The notes below the pieces were generated by a model. That model did not search any database. It was not told the DNA's origin and saw only the letters and a program-made list of their open reading frames with translations. Both the position numbers and the translations under genes were made by a program. A DNA stretch of 13,430 bases from Bacteriovoracaceae bacterium UBA2428 (GTDB lineage: Bacteria > Bdellovibrionota > UBA2428). The stretch covers positions 12,680-26,109 of the forward strand of contig DDRA01000075.1 in NCBI GenBank assembly GCA_002343545.1, in the 5' to 3' direction. Positions 1 to 7,325 of the stretch are shown one piece after another (position 1 is the first letter of the stretch; each line of letters begins with the position of its first letter).

Positions 1-852
1 GCATTCGACCGAGACCCGGCCGAACTCGGAGCTGAACGGGATGCAGATGCAAGCTCCGTCGACGGAGTGGTTGATCTGGTGGCCCTTGCCCGTGATGACG
101 GTCGGGATCGCGGGCGCGATCGTGTGGCCCATGACGTTCAGGTCGCGCTTGGCGTTGCCGAAGATGATGTTCGTCATCTCCATGACCGCGTCCTTCACTT
201 CGTCGTTGATCGCGCTCGCCGGGCTTCCGAGCATGTTCCCGTAAACTTTCAGGGCGAGCGACTCCTCGAAGCTGATCGCGAAGGAGCCCATGAAGCGATC
301 CGAGTTCATCGCGACGAGGCCCGTGATGTCGCCCACCAGAGGCTTGTGCTCGGCACTCTTGAGGAACGGCGTCTCGCGCTTGAGCTGGATCTGCGCCATC
401 GTCTGGAGGACTTCGCCCACGGCCTTCACGACCGGGTTCACGAAGTTTACGTCGACCGTCGCTTTCGACTTGTTCACCGTGAAGAAGAGCCCCTGCATCA
501 TGCGCACGAGTCCGGGCATGTCCGCCATGGGATCGAGGAACTTTACGTGGGGATGCTTCACGACGAGGTTGGCCGCTTCGAGGTCCTTGCCGAGCAGGAT
601 CCAATAGTCCGCCGGCTTTTCCTTGCGCGTGAGGCTCCACTCGAAGGGGCCCTGAGGATCCCCGATGGATCCGGCCGCGTTGGACCGGTAGACGACGACG
701 TCGAAGTGCTGGTTCTGGAGTTTGTTGAGGCCTTCCCTCACGGATCCAGCCTGAACGACGTTCTTGACGAGGGGCTTGAGGGCTTCCTGAACCTGGCCCA
801 GGAGCGTGCGGTCCTCGACGATGGCGAGGACTTGTTTCGTTTCGAGGCTCAC
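1..852 (-). CDS. Pseudoreceiver-CheX fusion, chemotaxis phosphatase-like (partial, C terminus off window)
   Basis: The frame is open from a GTG at 852 to the left edge: 284 codons with no stop. Residues 1-125 look like a degenerate response-regulator receiver: an acidic pair (E13 D14) follows strand 1, but the expected phospho-acceptor Asp after strand 3 is Tyr (FDVVVYR, Y55). Residues 130-284 match the CheX/FliY/CheC class of CheY-P phosphatases; the ExxN active-site signature is E225-M-T-N228 in a helix followed by FGNAK, then the typical GHTIAPAIPTVI stretch. By family knowledge it would dephosphorylate CheY-P in the cytoplasm. It lies 13 nt after cheY on the same strand, so the two are probably co-transcribed and CheY is the likely substrate. 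The GTG start fits the beginning of the receiver fold, but the ribosome site is weak. Family assignment is firm; the role of the pseudoreceiver is inference. Confidence 0.82.
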   Translation of the reverse strand, partial: MSLETKQVLAIVEDRTLLGQVQEALKPLVKNVVQAGSVREGLNKLQNQHFDVVVYRSNAAGSIGDPQGPFEWSLTRKEKPADYWILLGKDLEAANLVVKHPHVKFLDPMADMPGLVRMMQGLFFTVNKSKATVDVNFVNPVVKAVGEVLQTMAQIQLKRETPFLKSAEHKPLVGDITGLVAMNSDRFMGSFAISFEESLALKVYGNMLGSPASAINDEVKDAVMEMTNIIFGNAKRDLNVMGHTIAPAIPTVITGKGHQINHSVDGACICIPFSSEFGRVSVEC

Positions 853-865
853 TTGCTTACCGTAT

Positions 866-1276
866 TTATCCGTTCGGGTTGTGACGCTTGTAGACGGCTT
901 GGATCTTCTCGAGGAAGGTCGCCGGGGTGAACGGCTTCACGATGTAGTTACTGACGCCGGCCTGCACGGCCTCGACGATGTTCTTCTGCTCGGCTTCCGC
1001 CGTCACGAGGACGAAGGGCAACGCCTTGCCGGCCGGATGCGCCCGCACCTTCTTCAGCAGCTCGATCCCCTGCATCTTGGGCATGTTCCAGTCCGAGACG
1101 ATGAGACCGTAGGGAGCACCCGAAGCGGCGGCGTCTTCGAAGAGCGGCCACGCCGTCGCGCCGTCGTCGGCTTCGGTGACCTGGGTCAGGCCGCCCTGCT
1201 GGAGCGCCCCCATCACGATCTTACGCATGGTCTTGAAATCATCGACGACGAGAACCTTGGTGGTAGGCGCAAACAT
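866..1276 (-). CDS. cheY: CheY-type single-domain response regulator
   Basis: A stand-alone receiver domain of 136 residues, the usual CheY size, with no output domain. All receiver landmarks are present: acidic pair D12 D13, phospho-acceptor D62 in the CheY-like SDWNMP motif, T92, Y111 (equivalent to the E. coli CheY switch tyrosine 106) and K114 followed by PF. The DWNMP string matches chemotaxis CheY better than generic regulators. By family knowledge it is phosphorylated by CheA and binds the flagellar switch, or another motility target. The next gene is a CheX-type phosphatase fusion 13 nt downstream, which supports a chemotaxis role. The start is the ATG at 1276; no clear Shine-Dalgarno precedes it. 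No kinase or receptor gene is in the window, so the pathway it serves cannot be told from here. Confidence 0.93.
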   Translation of the reverse strand: MFAPTTKVLVVDDFKTMRKIVMGALQQGGLTQVTEADDGATAWPLFEDAAASGAPYGLIVSDWNMPKMQGIELLKKVRAHPAGKALPFVLVTAEAEQKNIVEAVQAGVSNYIVKPFTPATFLEKIQAVYKRHNPNG

Positions 1277-1368
1277 GAAATCAGTTTAACAGCGGACGAA
1301 ACGCCCACAACGGGGCGGGCCGCTGGAGAAAGATCAAATATTCGACTAGCCTGCCGTGTCAGAATCCC
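1277..1368. promoter_or_regulatory. Divergent intergenic region cheY / argS
   Basis: This 92-bp gap separates two genes read outward, so it should carry both promoters. Towards cheY a weak candidate is TTGTGG, 16 bp, TAAACT. I see no good -35/-10 pair towards argS. Neither gene has a strong Shine-Dalgarno. Position, not motif, is the main support. Confidence 0.4.
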
Positions 1369-3099
1369 ATGAGAGCGCTTCTCCAGAACCTCCACCGTCA
1401 TCTCCATGCCCTTTCGGGGGTCGAACTCGCCGAGGCCGATTGGGCCCCGGTCCCACGCCGCGAGTTGGGCGACGTCGCCATCCCCTGCTTCAAGTTGGCG
1501 AAAGCCCTGGGAAAAGCCCCGCCGCAGGTGGCCCAGGAACTCGCCCAAAAGCTCAAAGAGATCATCGACGCGGGCCAGCTGCCCCTCGCGCGCGAAGTTC
1601 GCGCCGTCGGCCCCTACCTGAACGTCTTCGTCGCGGCCGAAGCTTACGCCCGTGAGATCGGCCAAAGCCTCGCCCGCGATCCGCGCCGCTACGGCGGCAG
1701 CCGCAAGGGCGACGGCAAAACGGTCGTCATCGACTTTTCGTCGCCGAACGTCGCGAAGGAAATTGGTCTGCACCACATCCGCTCGACCGCGCTCGGCAAC
1801 GCGCTCGCGAACATCGCCGAGTGCCACGGCTACAAGGCCGTGCGCCTGAACTACCTGGGCGACTGGGGCACGACCCACGGCAAGCTCATCCTCGGCCTCA
1901 AGATGTACAGCGACGAGAGCAAGCTCGAAGGGGGCGGCCTCAAGGAGATGCTCGACATCTACGTGCGCTTCAACCGCGACGAGAAAGAGAATCCCAAGCT
2001 CTCCGAAGATGCCAAGGAAGCCTTCCGCAAGCTCGAGGAAGGCGACGCCGAGTCGCGCCGCATCTGGAAGCTCTTCCGCGACATCTCGATCCGCGAGTTC
2101 AAACGTCTCTACGATCGTCTCGGCATCCGCTTCGATCACTTCGACGGCGAGAGCCTCTACAACGATCGCATGGAGCCGCGGATCAAAGAGATCCAGGACA
2201 AGATCGGCACGCGCGTGAGCGAAGGCGCCCTCGTCTGCGATCTTCCCGGCCACAAGATCCCCGTGCTCCTGCGCAAGGACGACGGCGCGAGCCTCTACAT
2301 CACGCGCGACCTCGCGGCCGCCGAGGATCGCTGGGAACGCTTCCACCCCGACCACTACTGGTACGTCGTGGCCGTGCAGCAGAAGCTGCACTTCCAGCAG
2401 CTCTTCGACATCCTCAAGATCCTCGGCAAGCCCTACGCCGCGAACATGGAGCACGTCTGGTTCGGCATGCTCGCCTTCGGCTCGAAGACGATGAAGACGC
2501 GCGAAGGCAACGTCATCATCCTCAAGGACGTGCTCGACGAAGCCAAGACCCGCGCCCGCGCGGCCATCGACGCCAAGAACCCGGGTCTCGCCCGGGCCGA
2601 CGAAGTCGCCGAGATGATCGGCACCGGCGCCGTCCTCTTCAGCGATCTTTCGCAGCACCGCACGCACGACGTGAGCTTCGACTGGGACAAGGCGCTTTCC
2701 TTCGAGGGCGACACCGCGCCCTTCGCGCAGTACTCGCACGCGCGCTGCAACTCGCTGCTGCGCAAGGGCGAAGCGCACCGCGCGACGCTCACCGCGGCGC
2801 CCGACGCGGCCGCGCGCTCGGCGCTCTTCGAAGAAGAACCCGTACGCAACCTCGTCACGGAACTCGGCTTCTACGCCTCCTACCTGGAACGCGCCCTCGC
2901 GGATCGCGACCCTTCGCAGGTCGCCACGAGCGTGCTCGTCGTGGCCAAGGCGATGAACCACCTTTACCATAAGGTACGCTTCCTCGATGAGAAGCAGCCC
3001 GCGCGCCTCGAAGCCCTGCTCGAGCTTACGCGGCTCACCCGCGACACCCTGGCCCACGGGCTCGACCTGCTCGGCATCCGCGCGCCCGAGGAGATGTGA
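1369..3099 (+). CDS. argS: Arginyl-tRNA synthetase
   Basis: Class I synthetase that charges tRNA-Arg in the cytoplasm; 576 residues, normal for bacterial ArgRS. An N-terminal Add-1-like region (about 1-105) is followed by the catalytic Rossmann domain: SSPNVAK at 124-130, the HIGH-equivalent GLHHIRST at 133-140, NYLGDWGTTHGKL at 161-173, YITRDLAAA at 310-318 and the KMSKS-equivalent loop KTMKTREGN at 373-381. The C-terminal DALR anticodon-binding domain begins near FAQYSHARC and ends in LDLLGIRAPEEM, a typical ArgRS terminus. Two signatures differ from the usual form: HxGH reads GLHH, and the KMSK-loop lysine is displaced. The start is ATG 1369, with no clear Shine-Dalgarno. The stop overlaps the next gene's GTG start, so translation of the glycosyltransferase is probably coupled to argS. 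Identity is secure. Confidence 0.97.
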   Translation: MRALLQNLHRHLHALSGVELAEADWAPVPRRELGDVAIPCFKLAKALGKAPPQVAQELAQKLKEIIDAGQLPLAREVRAVGPYLNVFVAAEAYAREIGQSLARDPRRYGGSRKGDGKTVVIDFSSPNVAKEIGLHHIRSTALGNALANIAECHGYKAVRLNYLGDWGTTHGKLILGLKMYSDESKLEGGGLKEMLDIYVRFNRDEKENPKLSEDAKEAFRKLEEGDAESRRIWKLFRDISIREFKRLYDRLGIRFDHFDGESLYNDRMEPRIKEIQDKIGTRVSEGALVCDLPGHKIPVLLRKDDGASLYITRDLAAAEDRWERFHPDHYWYVVAVQQKLHFQQLFDILKILGKPYAANMEHVWFGMLAFGSKTMKTREGNVIILKDVLDEAKTRARAAIDAKNPGLARADEVAEMIGTGAVLFSDLSQHRTHDVSFDWDKALSFEGDTAPFAQYSHARCNSLLRKGEAHRATLTAAPDAAARSALFEEEPVRNLVTELGFYASYLERALADRDPSQVATSVLVVAKAMNHLYHKVRFLDEKQPARLEALLELTRLTRDTLAHGLDLLGIRAPEEM

Positions 3100-4181
3100 A
3101 GCTCGCCGCGGCCAGCGAAGCGCGCCCCGGGACGGCGGGTACCGCGCGTCTCGTGCTGCGTCTCTCGAGCCTCGGCGATCTCGTCCTCTGTTCGGCCTTC
3201 GCCCGCGCGCTGCGCGAAGAAGCGCCCGACGCGCGCCTCTTTTTTTGGGTCGACGCCTCGCTCGTCCCGCTCGTCGAAAATTTCGGCGCGGGTTTCGAAT
3301 GCCTACCCTTCGCGCGCGGCCCCGCGAGCCTCGCCCGGGCCTTCGCGCAAGGATGGCGCCTTCGTCGCCGGCTCGGCGCCGAGGGCCTCCGGCTCGAGCA
3401 CGTCTACGATCTGCACGGCGTGGGTAAGAGCGCGGCGCTCCGCGCCGGCCTCCGCCTGGCCGACGTCTTCTCGACTCGCTGGATGCGTTTTCGCTCCCAC
3501 CGCACGCGGAAATCCTCGCTCCTCCGTTCGCTCTCCGTGCTTTTCCGTCGGGACCTCCTCGGCGCGCGGCACGTCTACCGCGAACACCTCGGGCTCCTCG
3601 GCCGCGACGACCTTCGTCCGTCCCTCGTCCTCGCGGCGCCCGTCGCGCGGGCGCCGCGCTCGATCCTCATCGCGCCCGACGCCTCGAAGTGGAAGAAGAA
3701 GTGGCCGGTCGAACACTGGTCGGAGTTCCTGCGGCGCCTGCTCGCGGATCCGCGCGCTTTCACGCTCACGCTCGTGGGGCCGCCGAAGGCCTTCCCCACG
3801 GATCTCGTCGATGAGCTCGCCGCGCTGGGCGGCGAGCGCTTTCGCGACCGCCTCGGCCAAACCCGTCTCGACGAGTTGCCCGCCATCGCGGCCGCGCATG
3901 CCCTTACCCTCTGCGGGAACAGCGCCTGGCTCCACATCTCGGAGGCCGTCGGCACGCCCGTGCTCGCGCTGGCCGGCCCCATCGTGCCGGGCTTCGGCTT
4001 CTCGCCCTGGCGAGCGGAAAGCCGCGAGCTGGGCGTGCCCCTGCCTTGTCGCCCCTGCACCCGCCACGGCGGCGGGCCCTGCACCTACCCGGAACGCCAC
4101 GCCTGCATGAAACGCGTCTCGCCCGGGCGACTCTGGGAGGCCTTCGAAGGCTGGTGGACGCGCTACGGAGATTCCCGATGA
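3096..4181 (+). CDS. Glycosyltransferase family 9, heptosyltransferase-like (LPS core)
   Basis: A 361-residue GT-B enzyme of the ADP-heptose:LPS heptosyltransferase family (WaaC/WaaF/WaaQ type), which adds heptose to the LPS inner core at the cytoplasmic face of the inner membrane. The N-terminal motif RLSSLGDLVL (about 21-30) carries Asp28, the position of the catalytic base in WaaC. KWKKKWPVEHW near 200 fits the conserved lysine/WP region of the nucleotide-sugar site, and GNSAWLHISEAVGTPVLAL is the usual NDxGxxH region, with Asn where Asp is expected. The C-terminal cysteine-rich segment (PCRPC, later C and CMKRVSP) is typical. The GTG start at 3096 shares GTGA with the argS stop and has GAGGAG two bases upstream. 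A GT30 gene follows with a 4-nt overlap. Exact acceptor and donor cannot be told from sequence. Confidence 0.87.
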   Translation: MKLAAASEARPGTAGTARLVLRLSSLGDLVLCSAFARALREEAPDARLFFWVDASLVPLVENFGAGFECLPFARGPASLARAFAQGWRLRRRLGAEGLRLEHVYDLHGVGKSAALRAGLRLADVFSTRWMRFRSHRTRKSSLLRSLSVLFRRDLLGARHVYREHLGLLGRDDLRPSLVLAAPVARAPRSILIAPDASKWKKKWPVEHWSEFLRRLLADPRAFTLTLVGPPKAFPTDLVDELAALGGERFRDRLGQTRLDELPAIAAAHALTLCGNSAWLHISEAVGTPVLALAGPIVPGFGFSPWRAESRELGVPLPCRPCTRHGGGPCTYPERHACMKRVSPGRLWEAFEGWWTRYGDSR

Positions 4182-5434
4182 GCGTTTGGAGCCTGGCTTC
4201 GGAGCTTCTCTTCCGCACGCTTCGGGGGGTCGACCGTTGGGCCGGCCTGCCCAAGAAGGCCGAGGCGACGCTGCACTTTCGCGATGCCTACGCCTCGCTC
4301 CTGCCCGAGCGGGCGGCCGAGCGTCCGACCCTTTGGATCCACGGCGCCTCCGTCGGCGAGCTCGAGGACCTCGCGAGCTTCTTCCTGTCCGACGAGAAGC
4401 TCGCCGAGGCCGGTTGGCGCGCCGAAGACCTCGTGCTCACGGCGAGCTCGGTGTCGGCCCGCGATCGGCTCGAGCGGTGGCGCCGCGAGCGGCCCTTCCG
4501 TTACGCGGGTCCCCTGCCCCCCGACCGCACGCGCGACATCCATCGCTTCCTCGATCGGCTGAATCCCGTTTGGCTCGTCCTTTCGCACAACGACGTCTGG
4601 CCCGGCATTCTCGAGGCCTTCGCCGCGCGCGGGCGCGGCGAACGACGCATCGTTTGGCTCCCGACTCGCTGGCCGAGCCCGGGCTTCCTGAAGGAACGCC
4701 TGCTGCGCCCGCTCGTCGCGCGGCTCGGCGCTCGTTCCCCCGAGGAACGCGACGCCGCCCGGGCCGACGGCTACGACGCCGAGTACGTGGGTTACACTCG
4801 CATCGACCGCATCCTGGCTCGCCTCGAAAGGGCGCGACGGGACTCGCGACACCCCCTCGAGGAAAGGGATGCCCTGCCCGACCCGCGGCGGATCTCGGTG
4901 CTCCTGGGATCGGCCTGGCCCGAGGACGCCGCCCTCTGGCGCGACGCGCTCGCCCGGCTCAGCGACGACGAAGCCGCGCGCTTCTTCGTCGTCGCGATTC
5001 CCCACGAGGTCGAGGACCCGCACGTCGTCGCGAGCATCCAGCACCGCATGCCTTCGCTCAAACTCGTCGTGCGGGAAGGCATCCTGCTCGAGGCCTACCG
5101 GGGCTTCGATCTGGCCTACGTCGGCGGCGGACTCGGCCGCGGGCTCCACAGCGTGGTGGAACCCGTGCTATGGGGACTTCCGACTCTCTGCGGTCCCTCG
5201 CTGCGCGCCCAACCGCTGGCCCCCCGCTTTATCCGGCAAGGCGCCCTCCGCACGGTTTCGGACGCCGAAGCTCTCGCCTCGATCCTGCGGAAAGTCGCCC
5301 TCGGCGGCCTCCGCGAATGGCGCGCTTCGGCCGAGGCCGAGAGCCGCCACCTGCTCGGCGAGGGCGGCGCCACGAGCCGCCTCGGCGCTTTGCTCCGAAA
5401 ATTGCCGACCCTTGAAAGCTCGGCCACGCCGTGA
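4178..5434 (+). CDS. waaA: Kdo transferase-like glycosyltransferase (GT30, WaaA/KdtA family)
   Basis: A 418-residue protein resembling 3-deoxy-D-manno-octulosonate transferases, which attach Kdo from CMP-Kdo to lipid A precursor. WIHGASVGE (53-61) matches the family's N-terminal acceptor-site motif, including the catalytic-base Glu (E61). LTASSV fits the next motif. YVGGGLGRGLHSVVEP followed by LWGLPTLCGP matches the C-terminal donor-binding region (usually GGHN-x-LEP). It is divergent: the family's ETELWP motif reads SHNDVWP, and HN reads HS. There is no obvious N-terminal membrane anchor. The start ATG 4178 overlaps the GT9 stop (ATGA) and has GGAG 7 nt upstream; a longer in-frame ATG at 4046 would run 130 bp into the GT9 gene and is not preferred. 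Next to a heptosyltransferase-like gene, an LPS inner-core role is likely. Specificity is inference. Confidence 0.78.
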   Translation: MSVWSLASELLFRTLRGVDRWAGLPKKAEATLHFRDAYASLLPERAAERPTLWIHGASVGELEDLASFFLSDEKLAEAGWRAEDLVLTASSVSARDRLERWRRERPFRYAGPLPPDRTRDIHRFLDRLNPVWLVLSHNDVWPGILEAFAARGRGERRIVWLPTRWPSPGFLKERLLRPLVARLGARSPEERDAARADGYDAEYVGYTRIDRILARLERARRDSRHPLEERDALPDPRRISVLLGSAWPEDAALWRDALARLSDDEAARFFVVAIPHEVEDPHVVASIQHRMPSLKLVVREGILLEAYRGFDLAYVGGGLGRGLHSVVEPVLWGLPTLCGPSLRAQPLAPRFIRQGALRTVSDAEALASILRKVALGGLREWRASAEAESRHLLGEGGATSRLGALLRKLPTLESSATP

Positions 5435-5446
5435 AAGATTGAAGCC

Positions 5447-5968
5447 ATGGGGTCGAAAGAGAAAAAGGGCCGGGTCCTTCCGTGTGGCCGCACTTTGCCG
5501 CCGGAAGCGCCGCCTCCGAACGAGGAACAGATGCAGGCCTGGCATTCCTCGCTCCGTGATTACTTGACCCGCGAAGGTCTCAAGTACACCGAGCAGCGTT
5601 GGACGATCGCGCGCCTCATCCTCGAGACGGGCGGACACCTGGACGCCCAGGACATCGTCGCCCGCGTGAAGGCCGAGCATCCCGGCATCGGCGCCGCGAC
5701 GGTCTACCGCAACATCAAAGTCCTCTGCGACGCCAAGCTGCTCGAGGACTCGCATCGCTCACCGGACGGCCGCGTCCTCTACGAACTGCCCGACGAGCAC
5801 CACCACGACCACATCGTGTGCACGGACTGCGGCGAGATCTTCGAATTCCACGACGACGAGATCGAGGATCTCCAGGTCAAGATCGCGCAGAACTTCGGCT
5901 TCAAGCTCGAAGGCCACCGCCACCTCATCCAGGGTCGTTGCAACTACCTCAAAAAGAAGTCCGGCTAG
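5447..5968 (+). CDS. fur: Fur-family metal-responsive transcriptional regulator
   Basis: A 173-residue Fur-family repressor (Fur, Zur, PerR class). The winged helix spans about 35-110, with LKYTEQRWTIARLIL and the recognition region IGAATVYRNIKVL (81-93). The dimerisation/metal half contains EHHHDHIVCTDCGEIFEF (117-134), giving His118-120, His122 and the first CxxC pair (C125, C128). GHRHLIQGRC near the end holds further ligand-type histidines, but the second CxxC found in many Fur proteins is missing (only C165). The 28 residues before Met29 are an unusual hydrophilic, Pro-rich extension; an alternative ATG at 5531 has GAGGA just upstream and gives a standard 145-residue Fur. It follows the GT30 gene by 12 nt, so it may be read from the argS operon, from its own promoter, or both. 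No obvious Fur box is visible. Which metal or signal it senses is unknown. Confidence 0.88.
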   Translation: MGSKEKKGRVLPCGRTLPPEAPPPNEEQMQAWHSSLRDYLTREGLKYTEQRWTIARLILETGGHLDAQDIVARVKAEHPGIGAATVYRNIKVLCDAKLLEDSHRSPDGRVLYELPDEHHHDHIVCTDCGEIFEFHDDEIEDLQVKIAQNFGFKLEGHRHLIQGRCNYLKKKSG

Positions 5969-5996
5969 GCGCCCCCACCCCCGGCAAGGGCGCTAG
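5965..5996. terminator. Weak bidirectional hairpin between fur and corC-type gene
   Basis: CTAGGCGCCC (5965-5974) pairs with GGGCGCTAG (5988-5996) apart from one bulged G, with a 13-nt loop. Both stop codons lie in the stem. A TTCTT run follows on the plus strand, and a TTCTTTTT run follows on the minus strand after a short gap. This is a plausible but weak shared terminator for the convergent genes. Confidence 0.4.
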
Positions 5997-7264
5997 TCTT
6001 CTTCGCCGCGTTCGGGTTCGCGGGTGCGCTCCAGGAGCTCGAGCGTCGCGATGCCGCTTTCGCTCACGGATTGGATGCGGAAGGTCGCGTCTTCCGCGAA
6101 AATAATGGTGCCTACGGGCGGCAGCTGCCCGCCCATGCGCTCGAGCAAGTACCCGTTCAGCGTGCTGTAGCCCGTGCCGAGCGGGAGCGAGGCGTTGAAG
6201 CGTTCGTTGAAATCGATGAGCGGAAGGTCGCCGCTCAGCATCTGCGGCCCCCCGATGACGGCGTCATAGCCGGCCTCGGAAGGATCGTCGTGTTCGTCGC
6301 GGATCTGGCCGAAGATTTCTTCCAAGACGTCCTCGAGCGACACGAGGCCCGTCAGCACGCCCGTCTCGTTGCGCACGAGCGCGAGGTGCGTCCCCACGCG
6401 CTTCATGTCCCGCAGGACGTTCCCGAGCTTCGCGACTTCGGCGATGTAGTAAGGCCGCCGCACGACGCGCGTCCACGATCCGGGGCTCGTGCGCTGAAGG
6501 TGCATGAGCAGATCCTTCACGAGCAACACGCCGACGACCTCGTCGAGGCTGCCGCGCATGACGGGGTAGCGGGAATGCCCGTCCGTCGCGATGAAGCGTA
6601 CGACCTGCTCCTGCGTCCACTGGATCGGGATGGCCTGGATCTTCGTGCGCGGGGTCATGATGTCGCGCGCGATGCGATCCGAAAAATCGATGAGGTTGGC
6701 CAGGACCTCGCCCGTCCCCTGGTCGATCCCGCCTTCCTTGGCGGCCATCTCGATCGTTTGCTCAAGTTCCTCTTCCGAGATGGGCTTCTGAAGGCCGTTT
6801 CGCCTTTGCCCCATGATTCGGTGGAGAACGTTCGTCCAGAGCCCGATGATCGCGTTAAGCGGCCACAGGAAAATCCAAACGAGCTTTAGAAAGTCGAGCG
6901 CGTAGGGTGCCAGACGGACGGCGTACTCGCGTGCCAAAATCTTCGGCGTGATCTCCGAGAGCACGATGAAACAGAACGTGAAAACCGTCATGACGGCCGG
7001 GATCGAGAGGCCGACCTTCTCGCGCAGCCACAAAGTCAAAAGCGAGGAGGCCGAGATGTTCACGATGTTGTTGCCGATGAGGACCGTGGTGAGAAAGCGG
7101 CTCGGGTGCTTGGCCCAGTCGTTCACGAGCCGGGCGACGCGGCCGCCGTCGGCCATGATCGACTGCGTTTCGAGCCGGCCGAGGCTCGTGATGGCCGTCT
7201 CGGAAGCCGAGAAAAGAGCGCTCAAGACGACGCACAACCCTACGAGGACGAGTTCCCAATCCAC
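5993..7264 (-). CDS. CNNM/CorC-type transporter with CBS pair (hemolysin C family)
   Basis: Integral inner-membrane protein of 423 residues with the full CNNM/CorC architecture. The DUF21/CNNM transmembrane domain has helices near 4-26, 57-80, 88-110 and 119-143 and the family motifs SASET (19-23), IGNNIVNI (63-70) and LSEITPK (102-108). A CBS pair follows, one repeat beginning DIMTPRTKIQAIP and the second containing LTGLVSLEDVLEEIFG. A C-terminal CorC_HlyC domain ends the protein (GTGYSTLNGYLLERMGG). By family knowledge it takes part in Mg2+ or Co2+ transport or resistance; 'hemolysin' is a historical label. I chose GTG 7264 (alternative GTG 7273). The longer reading from 7363 adds a hydrophilic tail that overlaps the divergent lipoprotein gene. 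No partner gene reveals its substrate. Confidence 0.9.
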   Translation of the reverse strand: MDWELVLVGLCVVLSALFSASETAITSLGRLETQSIMADGGRVARLVNDWAKHPSRFLTTVLIGNNIVNISASSLLTLWLREKVGLSIPAVMTVFTFCFIVLSEITPKILAREYAVRLAPYALDFLKLVWIFLWPLNAIIGLWTNVLHRIMGQRRNGLQKPISEEELEQTIEMAAKEGGIDQGTGEVLANLIDFSDRIARDIMTPRTKIQAIPIQWTQEQVVRFIATDGHSRYPVMRGSLDEVVGVLLVKDLLMHLQRTSPGSWTRVVRRPYYIAEVAKLGNVLRDMKRVGTHLALVRNETGVLTGLVSLEDVLEEIFGQIRDEHDDPSEAGYDAVIGGPQMLSGDLPLIDFNERFNASLPLGTGYSTLNGYLLERMGGQLPPVGTIIFAEDATFRIQSVSESGIATLELLERTREPERGEED

Positions 7265-7325
7265 GCCCCACACTCTATCACCCCGGAGCGCAAACGACGA
7301 GGAAGGCGTGTTACACTCAGGGGCC
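7265..7325. promoter_or_regulatory. Divergent intergenic region, CorC-type gene / lipoprotein gene
   Basis: This is the 61-bp space between two outward-reading genes and must hold at least part of both promoters. AGGGG at 7319-7323 lies two bases before the lipoprotein ATG, and GGGG lies just before the GTG at 7264. No convincing -35/-10 pair is visible. Confidence 0.35.

Noticed and set aside
67..930. 287-codon plus-strand open frame across cheX and cheY
   Set aside because: Its product is Arg/His/Asp-rich low complexity, while the minus strand codes recognisable CheX and CheY.
1213..3057. 614-codon open frame antisense to argS
   Set aside because: It mirrors a clear argS. High G+C keeps antisense frames open, and the product is Glu/Val/Ala/Arg-rich with no domain.
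4046..4177. Longer start for the GT30 gene
   Set aside because: It would overlap GT9 by over 130 bp with an Arg-rich tail. ATG 4178 has GGAG and an ATGA junction.
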